64,000 nt of DNA from Pseudomonas sp. GD03919 (GCF_029814935.1 NZ_CP104582.1:3968001-4032000), one strand, 5' to 3'; positions 20,624 through 30,043 are shown, counted from the first letter of the stretch. The notes: a model not told the origin generated them from the letters alone. Numbers and translations: made by a program.

Positions 20624-20652
20624 CGTAACGGGCCGCAGTTTGGCCCGTTACG
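20624..20652. repeat. Perfect 11-bp hairpin between thiC and nudF
   Basis: CGTAACGGGCC (20624-20634) pairs exactly with GGCCCGTTACG (20642-20652) over a seven-base loop. There is no T tract. It ends 17 bases before the nudF ATG and may be a thiC terminator, a pause site or an operator. Confidence 0.55.
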
Positions 20653-20669
20653 ACCATCTGGGGAGTGCA

Positions 20670-21269
20670 ATGAACAAAGACGACATCGACATCATCGAGC
20701 GCGAGAACTGCTTTCGCGGCTTCTATCGCCTCGACCGGATCAAGCTGCGCCATCGCCAGTTCGCCGGCAACATGGGCCCGCAGCTGACCCGCGAGCTGTT
20801 CGTGCGCCACGATGCCGTCTGCGTGCTGCCTTACGACCCGCAGCGCGATGAAGTGGTGCTGATCGAGCAGTTCCGTGTCGGTGCCATGGACAAGGCCGAC
20901 AATCCCTGGCTGCTGGAGCTGGTCGCCGGGCTGATCGACAAGGACGAGGAGCCCGAGGAAGTCGCCCGCCGCGAAGCGGTCGAAGAAGCCGATCTGATTC
21001 TTGGCCCGCTGTGGCCAATTACCCAGTATTTCCCCTCCCCTGGCGGCTCCGATGAGTTCGTCCATCTGTTTCTGGGTCGCTGCGACAGTAGCGGTGCCGG
21101 TGGCGTGCATGGCCTGCCCGAGGAGGGCGAGGACATTCGCGTGCATGTGATGCCGCTGGCCGATGCCCTGGCAGCCGTACGCGACGGACGCATCAACAAC
21201 GCCGCCAGCATCATCGCCCTGCAATGGCTGGCGCTGAACCGCGACGAAGTGCGGGGCATGTGGTCGTGA
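20670..21269 (+). CDS. nudF: ADP-ribose pyrophosphatase (Nudix)
   Basis: A 199-residue Nudix hydrolase that splits ADP-ribose and related ADP-sugars. The box reads G-LIDKD-E...RREAVEEADL, complete except that the late glycine is aspartate. Upstream, VLPYDPQRDEVVLIEQFRVG is the typical ADPRase segment. The start has a GGGAG site. It heads the nudF-yqiB-cpdA-yqiA-parE series, which has the same order as in E. coli, and overlaps yqiB by four bases. Confidence 0.9.
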   Translation: MNKDDIDIIERENCFRGFYRLDRIKLRHRQFAGNMGPQLTRELFVRHDAVCVLPYDPQRDEVVLIEQFRVGAMDKADNPWLLELVAGLIDKDEEPEEVARREAVEEADLILGPLWPITQYFPSPGGSDEFVHLFLGRCDSSGAGGVHGLPEEGEDIRVHVMPLADALAAVRDGRINNAASIIALQWLALNRDEVRGMWS

Positions 21270-21712
21270 ATCTGCTACGCGAGCGCTATCGGGTCGACCT
21301 GGTCGAGCTGCAAGCGGCTTGCGAGGCCAACTACGCGCGCCTGATGCGCCTGCTGCCGAACATGCGTGAGCACACGGAAAGCCGCCGCGTGGCGCTGAGC
21401 CAGGGTGAGCATCTGCTCGGCGTGCTGGCGCTGGACGTGTTGGAAAGTTGCCCCTACACCACCACCCTGTGCGTGCGCCAGGAACACAGCCTGCCCTGGC
21501 TGCCGGTGCCGCAGCTGGAAGTGCGGGTGTATCACGATGCGCGCATGGCCGAGGTCGTCAGCGCAGAGAACGCGCGCCGTCTGCATATTCGCTACCCCTA
21601 TCCCAACGCGGCCATGCACCAGCCGGACGAGAAGAGTCAGCTCAACCTGTTCCTCGGCGAATGGCTGAGCCATTGCCTGGCCTGCGGGCACGAACCGCAG
21701 CCGGTGATGTAA
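21266..21712 (+). CDS. yqiB: DUF1249 family protein (YqiB)
   Basis: A 148-residue protein of unknown function, conserved between nudF and cpdA. It starts with GTG at 21266, whose bases overlap the nudF TGA, so it is translationally coupled. Family features visible are LVELQAACEANYARLMRLLP near the N-terminus, the central LEVRVYHDARMAEVV, and QLNLFLGEWLSHCLACGH at the end. Confidence 0.85.
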   Translation: MNLLRERYRVDLVELQAACEANYARLMRLLPNMREHTESRRVALSQGEHLLGVLALDVLESCPYTTTLCVRQEHSLPWLPVPQLEVRVYHDARMAEVVSAENARRLHIRYPYPNAAMHQPDEKSQLNLFLGEWLSHCLACGHEPQPVM

Positions 21713-21911
21713 GCCGGCGATCAAGCTTTTCGGTGCCTGGCCGATAGCGCGGCGTTGTATTGTTTGGATGGCCCGCCCTGCCTGACGACTGTCGCGAACG
21801 ATGGCAAACAGCGCTTCTGGTGTTTTTTCTGTGACCTGCGTCTGCTTCCCGGGTTTTCCCTTTACTGCAGCAACCACCATAATTCACCCGATTGCGCCCT
21901 AGGAGACGGTC

Positions 21912-22727
21912 TTGCCGAGCCTGCCCACCCAATCCACTGATTCCTCGGTACTGCTGGTGCAGTTGTCCGACAGCCATCTGTTCGCCGAAGCGGACGGCAA
22001 GCTGCTGGGCATGGATACGTGCGACAGCCTGCAGCGGGTGATCGAACGGGTCCTGCAGGAGCAGCCGCAGATCGACCTGATTCTGGCTACAGGTGATCTT
22101 TCGCAGGATGGCAGCGAAGCGTCGTATCAGCGCTTTCGCCAACTCACCTCAGCCATCGACGCACCAACCCGCTGGCTGGCCGGCAACCATGACGAAATCC
22201 CCCCCATGCAGGCTGCCTGCCAGGGCAGCGAGCTGCTGGAGCCGGTAATCGACCTTGGTGCCTGGCGCATCGTCATGCTCGACTCCTCGATCCCCGGCGC
22301 GGTGCCCGGTTTTCTTGCCGACAGCCAGCTCGAATTGCTGGAACGCGCCCTGAGTGAAGCACCGCAACGCCATCACCTGATCTGCCTGCACCACCACCCG
22401 GTGCCGATCGGCTGCAAATGGATGGAACCCATCGGCCTGCGCAATCCCGCGGCGCTGTTCGCCATCCTCGACCGTTTTCCGCAGGCACGCGCGCTACTCT
22501 GGGGGCATATCCATCAGGAGTTCGACCAGATGCGTGGCAATCTGCGCCTGCTCGCCTCGCCTTCGACCTGCGTGCAGTTCGCGCCGGGCAGTGAAGAGTT
22601 CCAGGTCAGCAGCGAAGCCCCTGGCTACCGCTGGCTGCGCCTGCATGCCGATGGCACGCTGGATACCGGCGTCTCGCGCGTAACCGGCATCACGTTCGAA
22701 ATCGATTACAGCGTCAAGGGATATTGA
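21912..22727 (+). CDS. cpdA: 3',5'-cyclic AMP phosphodiesterase CpdA
   Basis: A 271-residue calcineurin-like metallophosphoesterase that hydrolyses cAMP to AMP and so tunes Vfr/CRP activity. Metal-binding motifs are all present: LSDSH, TGDLSQDG, GNHDE, LHHHPVP and GHIH. The start is TTG at 21912, supported by AGGAGAC immediately upstream; no ATG precedes the first metal motif within a sensible distance. The 199 bases before it hold no gene. A TGTGA half-site at 21830-21834 could belong to Vfr control but lacks a matching partner. Confidence 0.9.
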   Translation: MPSLPTQSTDSSVLLVQLSDSHLFAEADGKLLGMDTCDSLQRVIERVLQEQPQIDLILATGDLSQDGSEASYQRFRQLTSAIDAPTRWLAGNHDEIPPMQAACQGSELLEPVIDLGAWRIVMLDSSIPGAVPGFLADSQLELLERALSEAPQRHHLICLHHHPVPIGCKWMEPIGLRNPAALFAILDRFPQARALLWGHIHQEFDQMRGNLRLLASPSTCVQFAPGSEEFQVSSEAPGYRWLRLHADGTLDTGVSRVTGITFEIDYSVKGY

Positions 22728-22836
22728 AACAGCGGCAGGCCCACGCCAAACGCGTATCCTGACAGACACGCTCTGCTGTTTCCTGCAGCTTGCCGCTTAC
22801 AGCTTAGCGCTGCTTTTTGTAGTAGCCTCCCGCACC

Positions 22837-23448
22837 ATGACTGCATCCATTCTCTATATTCACGGCCTCAACAGTTCGCCGGCCTCGCTCAAGGCCAGCC
22901 AGTTGAGCCGTGCCATGGCTCATCTGGGCCTGGAAAACCAGTTGCGCGTACCGGCCCTGCATCATCATCCGCGCCAGGCCATCACGCAGTTGCAGGCGCT
23001 GATCAGCGAACTGGGCGCGCCGCTGCTGGTGGGTAGCTCGCTGGGCGGCTATTACGCCACCTACCTGGCCGAGCAGCACGGGCTCAAGGCGCTGCTGATC
23101 AATCCGGCCGTGCAGCCGCACCTGCGTTTCGACGGCTACCTGGGCCCGCAGAAGAACTACTACAGCGACGAGACCTGGGAGCTCACCCAGGATCACATCC
23201 GCGCCCTGGCCGAACTCGAAGTCGCGCCGCCGAGCGACCCGGCGCGTTACCAGGTGTGGCTGCAAACCGGCGACGAAACCCTCGACTACCGCGACGCCGA
23301 ACGCTATTACCGCGCCTGTGCCCTGCGCATCCAGGCCGGTGGCGACCACGGCTTTCAGGGTTTTGCCAAACACCTGCCGGCGCTCTTCGCATTCGCCGGC
23401 ATTAACGCCACACTCTGGCGCGATACCGACTTTTCCGCCTTCAATTGA
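22837..23448 (+). CDS. yqiA: YqiA-type alpha/beta-hydrolase (esterase)
   Basis: A 203-residue small esterase of the UPF0227/YqiA family. The start ILYIHGLNSSP is the oxyanion-hole loop, Ser68 in GSSLGG is the nucleophile, and a histidine lies in GGDHGFQGF near the end. The substrate is unknown. It is 15 bases from parE, so it is probably co-transcribed. Confidence 0.88.
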   Translation: MTASILYIHGLNSSPASLKASQLSRAMAHLGLENQLRVPALHHHPRQAITQLQALISELGAPLLVGSSLGGYYATYLAEQHGLKALLINPAVQPHLRFDGYLGPQKNYYSDETWELTQDHIRALAELEVAPPSDPARYQVWLQTGDETLDYRDAERYYRACALRIQAGGDHGFQGFAKHLPALFAFAGINATLWRDTDFSAFN

Positions 23449-23463
23449 TGATCAAGAGACCCT

Positions 23464-25362
23464 ATGGCCCAGCAGAACGCCTATAACGCAGACGCCATCG
23501 AAGTCCTTTCCGGCCTCGACCCGGTGCGCAAGCGCCCGGGCATGTACACCGACACCACGCGCCCCAACCACCTGGCACAGGAAGTCATCGACAACAGCGT
23601 CGACGAAGCCCTGGCCGGGCACGCCAAGTCGATCCAGGTGATCCTCCACGAGGACAACTCGCTGGAAGTGCTCGACGACGGCCGTGGCATGCCGGTGGAC
23701 ATCCACCCGGAAGAAGGCGTGCCGGGCGTCGAGTTGATCCTTACCAAGCTGCACGCCGGCGGCAAGTTCAGCAACAAGAACTACCAGTTCTCCGGCGGCC
23801 TGCATGGCGTCGGCATCAGCGTGGTCAACGCCCTGTCGACCCGCGTGGTGGTCACCGTCAAGCGTGACGGCAACGAGTACCAGATGAGCTTCGCCGATGG
23901 CTTCAAGGCCAGCGACCTGCAAGTCATCGGTACCGTCGGCAAGCGCAACACCGGTACCAGCGTGCATTTCTGGCCGGACGCCAAGTACTTCGACTCTTTC
24001 AAATTCTCGGTCAGCCGCCTCAAGCATGTGCTCAAGGCCAAGGCCGTGCTGTGCCCGGGCCTGTCGGTGACCTTCGAGGACAAGGCCGCCGGCGAGAAGG
24101 TCGAGTGGTTGTACGAGGACGGCCTGCGCTCCTACCTGGTCGATGCCGTCAGCGAGTTCGAGCGCCTGCCGGCCGAGCCCTTCGTCGGCAGCCTGGCCGG
24201 TAACAAGGAAGCCGTGGACTGGGCCTTGCTGTGGCTGCCCGAGGGCGGCGACGCGGTACAGGAAAGCTACGTCAACCTGATCCCCACCGCGCAGGGCGGC
24301 ACCCACGTCAATGGCCTGCGCCAGGGCCTGCTGGATGCCATGCGCGAGTTCTGCGAGTTCCGCAATCTGCTGCCGCGCGGCGTCAAGCTGGCCCCGGAAG
24401 ACGTCTGGGAGCGCATCGCCTTCGTCCTCTCGATGAAGATGCAGGATGCGCAGTTCTCCGGGCAGACCAAGGAGCGCCTGTCCTCGCGTGAGGCGGCGGC
24501 GTTCGTCTCCGGCGTAGTCAAGGACGCCTTCAGCCTGTGGCTCAACGCCCACCCGGAAACCGGCCTGCAACTGGCCGAACTGGCCATCAGCAACGCCGGT
24601 CGTCGCCTCAAGGCGGGTAAGAAGGTCGAGCGCAAGAAAATCACCCAGGGCCCGGCGCTGCCCGGCAAGCTGGCCGACTGCGCGGGGCAGAACCCGCTAC
24701 GCTGCGAACTGTTCCTGGTCGAGGGTGATTCGGCCGGCGGCAGTGCCAAGCAGGCGCGCGACAAGGAGTTCCAGGCCATCATGCCGCTGCGCGGCAAGAT
24801 CCTGAACACCTGGGAAGTGGACGGCAGCGAAGTGCTGGCCAGCCAGGAAGTGCACGATATCGCTGTGGCCATCGGCATCGACCCGGGCTCGAGCGATCTC
24901 TCCGGGCTGCGCTACGGCAAGATCTGCATCCTCGCCGACGCCGACTCCGACGGCCTGCACATCGCCACCCTGCTCTGCGCCCTGTTCGTCCGGCACTTCC
25001 GCCCGCTGGTGGACGCCGGGCACGTCTACGTGGCCATGCCGCCGCTGTATCGCATCGACCTGGGCAAGGAGATCTTCTACGCCCTGGATGATGCCGAGCG
25101 CGATGGCATCCTCGACCGTCTGGTGGCCGAGAAACGCCGTGGCAAACCGCAGGTCACACGCTTCAAGGGCCTTGGCGAGATGAACCCGCCGCAGTTGCGC
25201 GAAACCACCATGGACCCTAACACCCGGCGCCTGGTGCAGCTTACGCTGGATGATTTCGAAGGCACCCGCGAGGTGATGGACATGCTGCTGGCGAAGAAAC
25301 GCGCCAGTGACCGCAAGAGCTGGCTGGAGTCCAAGGGCAACCTGGCCGAGGTACTGCTCTGA
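23464..25362 (+). CDS. parE: DNA topoisomerase IV subunit B
   Basis: The 632-residue ATPase subunit of topoisomerase IV, which unlinks daughter chromosomes. The GHKL ATPase domain lies at the N-terminus (EVIDNSVDEALAGHA, DDGRGMPVD, GGLHGVGISVVNALS). The Toprim domain follows with EGDSAGGSAKQARD, PLRGKILN and DADSDG. The region equivalent to the ParE quinolone-resistance segment looks ordinary. Its stop codon overlaps the next gene's ATG by one base. Confidence 0.97.
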   Translation: MAQQNAYNADAIEVLSGLDPVRKRPGMYTDTTRPNHLAQEVIDNSVDEALAGHAKSIQVILHEDNSLEVLDDGRGMPVDIHPEEGVPGVELILTKLHAGGKFSNKNYQFSGGLHGVGISVVNALSTRVVVTVKRDGNEYQMSFADGFKASDLQVIGTVGKRNTGTSVHFWPDAKYFDSFKFSVSRLKHVLKAKAVLCPGLSVTFEDKAAGEKVEWLYEDGLRSYLVDAVSEFERLPAEPFVGSLAGNKEAVDWALLWLPEGGDAVQESYVNLIPTAQGGTHVNGLRQGLLDAMREFCEFRNLLPRGVKLAPEDVWERIAFVLSMKMQDAQFSGQTKERLSSREAAAFVSGVVKDAFSLWLNAHPETGLQLAELAISNAGRRLKAGKKVERKKITQGPALPGKLADCAGQNPLRCELFLVEGDSAGGSAKQARDKEFQAIMPLRGKILNTWEVDGSEVLASQEVHDIAVAIGIDPGSSDLSGLRYGKICILADADSDGLHIATLLCALFVRHFRPLVDAGHVYVAMPPLYRIDLGKEIFYALDDAERDGILDRLVAEKRRGKPQVTRFKGLGEMNPPQLRETTMDPNTRRLVQLTLDDFEGTREVMDMLLAKKRASDRKSWLESKGNLAEVLL

Positions 25363-26345
25363 TGCGCGTCATGCTCCTTGCACTCGGCTTGCTGGCCAGT
25401 GGCGCACAGGCCGAACCGGTGCCGCTCGAAGAGCTCACACTGCAGGCCGAATACCCGGTCACGGATATGCCGGGCGGCAACCTGTCCGGCCTGGCCCTGT
25501 GCGGCGAAACGCTGTGGGCAGTTTCCGACCGTGACGACGACCGTCTCTATCAACTGCATAGAGAAGAAGGGCTGCTGCGCGCCGAAGCAGAAACCTTCGT
25601 TGCCCCCGACCCCCCCGAGAGCGCCCTGCCCTGGGGCCTGCGCATGCGCAACTGGGCGGCCGGCCTGGTACGCGGTGGCGCACTGGATTTCGAGGGAATG
25701 TCCTGCGACGCGCAGGGTAACCGCTATCTGGTCAGCGAAACCCGCGCCGCCGTACTGCAGGTGAGCAGCAACGGCAATGCGCAGTGGCTCAACCTGCCCA
25801 GCGGCCTGGTACGCCAGGCGCGCGCCAGCGGCATGCTGCTGCATTTCAACCAGGGCTTCGAAGGCATCGCCATCGATCCGGCCGGTGACCGCCTGTGGCT
25901 GGCTGCCGAACAGCGCCGCCGCGGCCTCACTGTACTGCATCGTCGCGGCAGCAGTTGGCGTTGTACCGGCGGCTGCGTGCTGACCAGCGAAAGCGGTGAC
26001 GAGGCGTCGCCCGAAGCGCTCGGCGGCCATATGGCACCACGCGACTTCTCCGGCCTGGCCTATTTCGGTGAAAAGCTCTTTACCCTGGAGCGTCAGGCCC
26101 ACCGTATCTGCCGGCGCACCCTGAGCGATGGTGTCGCGGAGATCTGCTGGTCGTTCGCCAGCGAAGCCCTGAGCGAACCACGCCGCTACGCACCGGACTA
26201 CGGCATGGCCGAAGCGCTGTGGATCGACAAGGATGGCGCCTGGATCGGCGTCGACAACGGCAGCCAGACCCGCGCCGATGGCGAAGAGCGCCCCATCGTC
26301 TGGCGTTTTGCCGCGCCCAAGGGCGGCTGGAGCCGGCGCCCGTGA
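25362..26345 (+). CDS. Exported esterase-like/phytase-like protein (PA4966-type)
   Basis: A 327-residue protein with a clear signal peptide (MRVMLLALGLLASGAQA), so periplasmic or secreted. The mature part has the beta-propeller-like pattern of the 'esterase-like activity of phytase' family: LSGLALCGETLWAVSDRDDDRLYQL, GALDFEGMSCD, NQGFEGIAIDPAGDRLWLAAEQ and DYGMAEALWIDKDGAWIGVDNG. Enzyme activity is not established for this group. The ATG overlaps the parE stop, and the end overlaps the next gene's GTG, so it sits in a tightly coupled parE-to-parC unit. Confidence 0.75.
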   Translation: MRVMLLALGLLASGAQAEPVPLEELTLQAEYPVTDMPGGNLSGLALCGETLWAVSDRDDDRLYQLHREEGLLRAEAETFVAPDPPESALPWGLRMRNWAAGLVRGGALDFEGMSCDAQGNRYLVSETRAAVLQVSSNGNAQWLNLPSGLVRQARASGMLLHFNQGFEGIAIDPAGDRLWLAAEQRRRGLTVLHRRGSSWRCTGGCVLTSESGDEASPEALGGHMAPRDFSGLAYFGEKLFTLERQAHRICRRTLSDGVAEICWSFASEALSEPRRYAPDYGMAEALWIDKDGAWIGVDNGSQTRADGEERPIVWRFAAPKGGWSRRP

Positions 26346-26872
26346 GCGAACAGACGCCGGGCCGTCGTGCCGGACGAGTGATGTTGGTGCTCGCCTGGGG
26401 CGCCGGCCTGCTGCTGGCCACGCACTTCTTCGGTAACTGGGAAGATCGCCAGCGCAACCCCAACCAGACGCCGCAGTCGGTGCATGGCGATGGGTTCGTC
26501 GAGGTGAGCCTGGCCAGCAGTCGTCAGGGTCACTACCTGGTCAATGGCCAGATCGATGGGCATGACGTGACCTTTCTGCTCGACACTGGCGCCACCCAGG
26601 TGGCAATACCCAGCGCGGTGGCCGAGCGTCTTGGCCTGCAACGTGGTGCGCCGATCATCATCAGCACGGCCAACGGCCGTGCCACCGGGCATCGCACACG
26701 CCTGGACAGCCTGCGCCTGGGCGATATCGAACTGCGTGACGTCGCCGCACTGATCGCCCCAGGCATGGACGGCGACGAAGTGCTGCTGGGCATGAGCGCC
26801 CTGAAACAACTCGAATTCAGTCAGAAGGGCGGCACCCTGGTGCTGCGCCAAACTGTTTTGCCGCGTCACTGA
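26342..26872 (+). CDS. Membrane-anchored retropepsin-like aspartic protease
   Basis: A 176-residue protein with one N-terminal membrane segment (residues about 12-30) and a clan AA protease domain of the TIGR02281 type. The active-site loop is FLLDTGAT, with downstream GMDGDEVLLGMSALKQLEF completing the fold. As a single-domain protein it should act as a dimer, probably facing the periplasm. It starts with GTG at 26342, overlapping the previous stop, and ends 27 bases before parC. Confidence 0.82.
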   Translation: MSEQTPGRRAGRVMLVLAWGAGLLLATHFFGNWEDRQRNPNQTPQSVHGDGFVEVSLASSRQGHYLVNGQIDGHDVTFLLDTGATQVAIPSAVAERLGLQRGAPIIISTANGRATGHRTRLDSLRLGDIELRDVAALIAPGMDGDEVLLGMSALKQLEFSQKGGTLVLRQTVLPRH

Positions 26873-26899
26873 CGCTTCACTTTTTGCAATGAGGCCCGC

Positions 26900-29149
26900 A
26901 TGAGCGAATCCCTCGATTTGAGCCTGGAAGGCGTTGAACGCCGGTCACTCGCCGATTTCACCGAGCAGGCTTATCTCAACTACTCCATGTACGTGATCAT
27001 GGACCGCGCCCTGCCGCACATCGGCGACGGCCTGAAACCCGTACAACGGCGCATCATCTACGCCATGAGCGAATTGGGCCTGGACGCCGACTCCAAGCAC
27101 AAGAAATCCGCGCGTACCGTCGGTGACGTGCTCGGCAAGTTCCACCCGCACGGCGACATCGCCTGCTATGAAGCCATGGTGCTGATGGCGCAACCGTTCA
27201 GCTACCGCTACACCCTGGTCGACGGCCAGGGCAACTGGGGTGCACCGGACGATCCCAAGTCCTTCGCCGCCATGCGTTATACCGAGGCGCGCCTGTCGCG
27301 CTACTCCGAGGTGCTGCTGTCCGAGCTGGGCCAGGGCACCGTCGACTGGGTACCCAACTTCGACGGCACCATGAACGAGCCGGCGACGCTGCCGGCGCGC
27401 TTGCCCAACCTGCTGCTCAACGGCACCACCGGCATCGCCGTGGGCATGGCCACCGACGTGCCGCCGCACAACCTGCGCGAGGTAGCCGCGGCCTGCGTAC
27501 GCCTGCTCGATGAGCCGGGCGCCACGGTCGAGCAGCTGTGCGAACACATTCAGGGGCCGGACTTCCCCACCGAAGCCGAAGTCATCACGCCCAAGGCCGA
27601 CCTGCTGAAGATTTACGAAACCGGCCGCGGCTCGGTGCGCATGCGCGCCGTCTACAGCGTCGAGGACGGCGACATCGTCGTCACTGCCCTGCCGCACCAG
27701 GTCTCCGGGGCCAAGGTACTGGAGCAGATCGCCGCGCAGATGCAGGCCAAGAAGCTGCCGATGGTCGCCGACCTGCGTGACGAGTCGGATCACGAGAACC
27801 CCTGCCGCATCGTCATCATCCCGCGCTCCAACCGCGTTGATGCCGATGAGCTGATGACCCACCTGTTCGCTACCACCGATCTGGAGTCCAGTTACCGGGT
27901 CAACACCAACGTCATCGGCCTCGACGGCAAGCCGTCGGTCAAGGACCTGCGCACGCTGCTCAGCGAATGGCTGGTGTACCGCGTCGGCACCGTACGCCGC
28001 CGCCTGCAGTTCCGCCTGGACAAGGTTGAGCGTCGCCTGCACCTGTTGGAAGGTTTGCTGATCGCCTTCCTCAACCTCGATGAAGTCATTCGCATCATTC
28101 GCAGCGAGGATTCGCCCAAGCCGGTGCTGATGGAAACCTTCGGCCTGACCGATGTGCAGGCCGACTACATTCTCGACACTCGCCTGCGCCAATTGGCTCG
28201 CTTGGAAGAGATGAAGATCCGTGGCGAGCAGGACGAACTGTCCAAGGAGCGCGACAAGCTGCTGGCCCTGCTCGGCAGCGAAGCCAAGCTGAAGAAGCTG
28301 GTGCGCAAGGAGATTCTCGAGGACGCGGAAAAATACGGCGACGACCGTCGCTCGCCGATCGTCGCCCGCGCCGAAGCCCGTGCCCTGTCGGAAACCGAGC
28401 TGATGCCGACCGAGCCGGTCACCGTGGTGCTCTCGGAAAAAGGCTGGGTGCGCTGCGCCAAAGGCCACGATATCGACGCAACGGGGCTTTCCTATAAAGC
28501 AGGCGACGGTTTCAAGGCCGCAGCGCCGGGCCGATCCAACCAATACGCGGTATTTATCGACTCGACCGGTCGCAGTTATTCGCTCGCGGCTCACAGCCTG
28601 CCGTCGGCGCGTGGCCAGGGCGAGCCACTCACCGGCCGCCTGACCCCACCGCCCGGCGCCACCTTCGAGTGCGTGATGCTGCCGGAGGACAGTGCCCTGT
28701 ACGTGATCGCCTCCGATGCCGGCTACGGCTTCGTGGTCAAGGGCGAAGACCTGCAGGCCAAGAACAAGGCGGGCAAGGCGCTGCTGAGCCTGCCCAACGG
28801 TGCCAAGGTGGTTGCACCCAAGCCGGTCAATAACCTGGAAGACGACTGGCTGGCCGCCGTGACGACAGAAGGCCGCCTGCTACTGTTCCCGGTGCGCGAC
28901 CTGCCGCAACTGGGCAAAGGCAAGGGCAACAAGATCATCGGCATCCCCGGTGAGCGCGTGGCCAGCCGCGAGGAGTACCTGACCGACCTGGCCATCGTAC
29001 CGAGTGGCTCCAGCCTGGTGTTGCAGGCTGGCAAGCGCACCCTGACCCTCAAGGCCGATGACCTCGAGCATTACAAGGGCGAGCGCGGCCGGCGTGGCAA
29101 CAAGCTGCCGCGCGGTTTTCAGCGCGTCGACCAGTTGCTGGTGGAATAA
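26900..29149 (+). CDS. parC: DNA topoisomerase IV subunit A (Ile at residue 87)
   Basis: The 749-residue breakage-reunion subunit of topoisomerase IV. The catalytic tyrosine is Tyr135 in [10 protein letters not shown]. The quinolone-resistance region reads [12 protein letters not shown]: residue 87 (codon ATC at 27158-27160) is isoleucine, where P. aeruginosa has serine, while Glu91 is retained. The equivalent Ser-to-Ile change in E. coli ParC (residue 80) is a well-known fluoroquinolone-resistance mutation. The C-terminal beta-pinwheel follows. The gene closes the parE-to-parC unit. Confidence 0.97.
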   Translation: MSESLDLSLEGVERRSLADFTEQAYLNYSMYVIMDRALPHIGDGLKPVQRRIIYAMSELGLDADSKHKKSARTVGDVLGKFHPHGDIACYEAMVLMAQPFSYRYTLVDGQGNWGAPDDPKSFAAMRYTEARLSRYSEVLLSELGQGTVDWVPNFDGTMNEPATLPARLPNLLLNGTTGIAVGMATDVPPHNLREVAAACVRLLDEPGATVEQLCEHIQGPDFPTEAEVITPKADLLKIYETGRGSVRMRAVYSVEDGDIVVTALPHQVSGAKVLEQIAAQMQAKKLPMVADLRDESDHENPCRIVIIPRSNRVDADELMTHLFATTDLESSYRVNTNVIGLDGKPSVKDLRTLLSEWLVYRVGTVRRRLQFRLDKVERRLHLLEGLLIAFLNLDEVIRIIRSEDSPKPVLMETFGLTDVQADYILDTRLRQLARLEEMKIRGEQDELSKERDKLLALLGSEAKLKKLVRKEILEDAEKYGDDRRSPIVARAEARALSETELMPTEPVTVVLSEKGWVRCAKGHDIDATGLSYKAGDGFKAAAPGRSNQYAVFIDSTGRSYSLAAHSLPSARGQGEPLTGRLTPPPGATFECVMLPEDSALYVIASDAGYGFVVKGEDLQAKNKAGKALLSLPNGAKVVAPKPVNNLEDDWLAAVTTEGRLLLFPVRDLPQLGKGKGNKIIGIPGERVASREEYLTDLAIVPSGSSLVLQAGKRTLTLKADDLEHYKGERGRRGNKLPRGFQRVDQLLVE

Positions 29150-29179
29150 CCCCGGCATCCGCCATTGTTCTGCCGCGAT

Positions 29180-29225
29180 AACCGCGCGACCAGCCGGCAG
29201 CCAGGGCTGGAGTCATCGCGCGGTT
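29180..29225. repeat. Compound hairpin downstream of parC
   Basis: AACCGCGCGA (29180-29189) pairs with TCGCGCGGTT (29216-29225), and an inner CCAGCC/GGCTGG helix stacks inside it with a five-base bulge. There is no T run. It may be a weak terminator or a REP-like unit. A further GGGTCAT/ATGACCC hairpin lies at 29246-29265. Confidence 0.5.
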
Positions 29226-29320
29226 TGACGGATGATACGCCCCCCGGGTCATGTGCAGATGACCCCACAGCATGATATGGGATCGATAGCAGCTGCCCCA
29301 GAAGCGGCTGTCTGGAATTG

Positions 29321-30043
29321 ATGATGACTGTAGTACGCCCTATCGCTCTGCTTCTGACCGCGCTGCTCGTGCTGAGCGGTTGCAGCCTGCTGCAGCAGAA
29401 GCCGGTGCCCCTTTACCAACTCGACAGCGGCGATGCGGTGACGCCGACCAAGGATAACGGTGTGACCGTGCTGGTCGGCCCGATCAGCGTTGCCGACTAT
29501 CTGCGCCAGCAAAATCTGCTGCAACGCCAGGCCGATGGCAGCCTCGTTGCCACGCAGGATGCGCGCTGGGCCAGTGGCCTGGCCAACGATATAGACCAGC
29601 AGATGCTGCGCCAGTTGGCCTGGCGCCTGGACAGCCAGCGCCTGGCGCTGGCACCGGCAGCACCGGGCTTCAGCGCCGATGCGCAGGTCATGCTGAGCAT
29701 TACCCGTCTGGACTCCGGCCCGACTCAACCTGCCGTGCTCGAAGCGCAATGGCGCCTACTCGACCGCCGCGGACAGCTGCGCGACAGCCGCCTGATCCGC
29801 CTGGAAGAAGCGCACAGTGGCGCCCTGGCCGAACAGGTCAAGGCGCAGAGCATCCTGCTGCATCGCCTGGCGGCGGAGCTGGCGGTGGCCATTGCACCTG
29901 TCGCAGCGGCTGAACCGACCCCGGAAGCACCACGCAAAAGGGCACCTGTGGCCAAGGCCAAGCCAAGCGAGCCCGACACGCCCGGGCCGAAGATTCCGGT
30001 GGCAGAACCGATCAAGATCGATACCGAAGTCTTCCGTTTCTAG
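29321..30043 (+). CDS. PqiC-like transport-auxiliary lipoprotein
   Basis: A protein of about 240 residues with a lipoprotein signal (LLLTALLVLSGC, lipobox LSGC). The body matches the ABC-type transport auxiliary/PqiC pattern: VTVLVGPISVADYLRQQNLL, then RWASGLANDIDQQMLRQLAWRL. Such proteins partner with MCE-type lipid transport systems between the membranes. No MCE, permease or ATPase gene is nearby, so this one is an orphan. The last 50 residues are rich in Pro, Lys and Ala. The start is ATG at 29321 or 29324. It converges on hldE across a strong terminator. Confidence 0.75.
   Translation: MMTVVRPIALLLTALLVLSGCSLLQQKPVPLYQLDSGDAVTPTKDNGVTVLVGPISVADYLRQQNLLQRQADGSLVATQDARWASGLANDIDQQMLRQLAWRLDSQRLALAPAAPGFSADAQVMLSITRLDSGPTQPAVLEAQWRLLDRRGQLRDSRLIRLEEAHSGALAEQVKAQSILLHRLAAELAVAIAPVAAAEPTPEAPRKRAPVAKAKPSEPDTPGPKIPVAEPIKIDTEVFRF

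Noticed and set aside
21713..21911. Short open frame (21755-21940) before cpdA.
   Set aside because: It lacks a ribosome site, runs into cpdA in another frame and has no family features; the region is more likely the cpdA leader.
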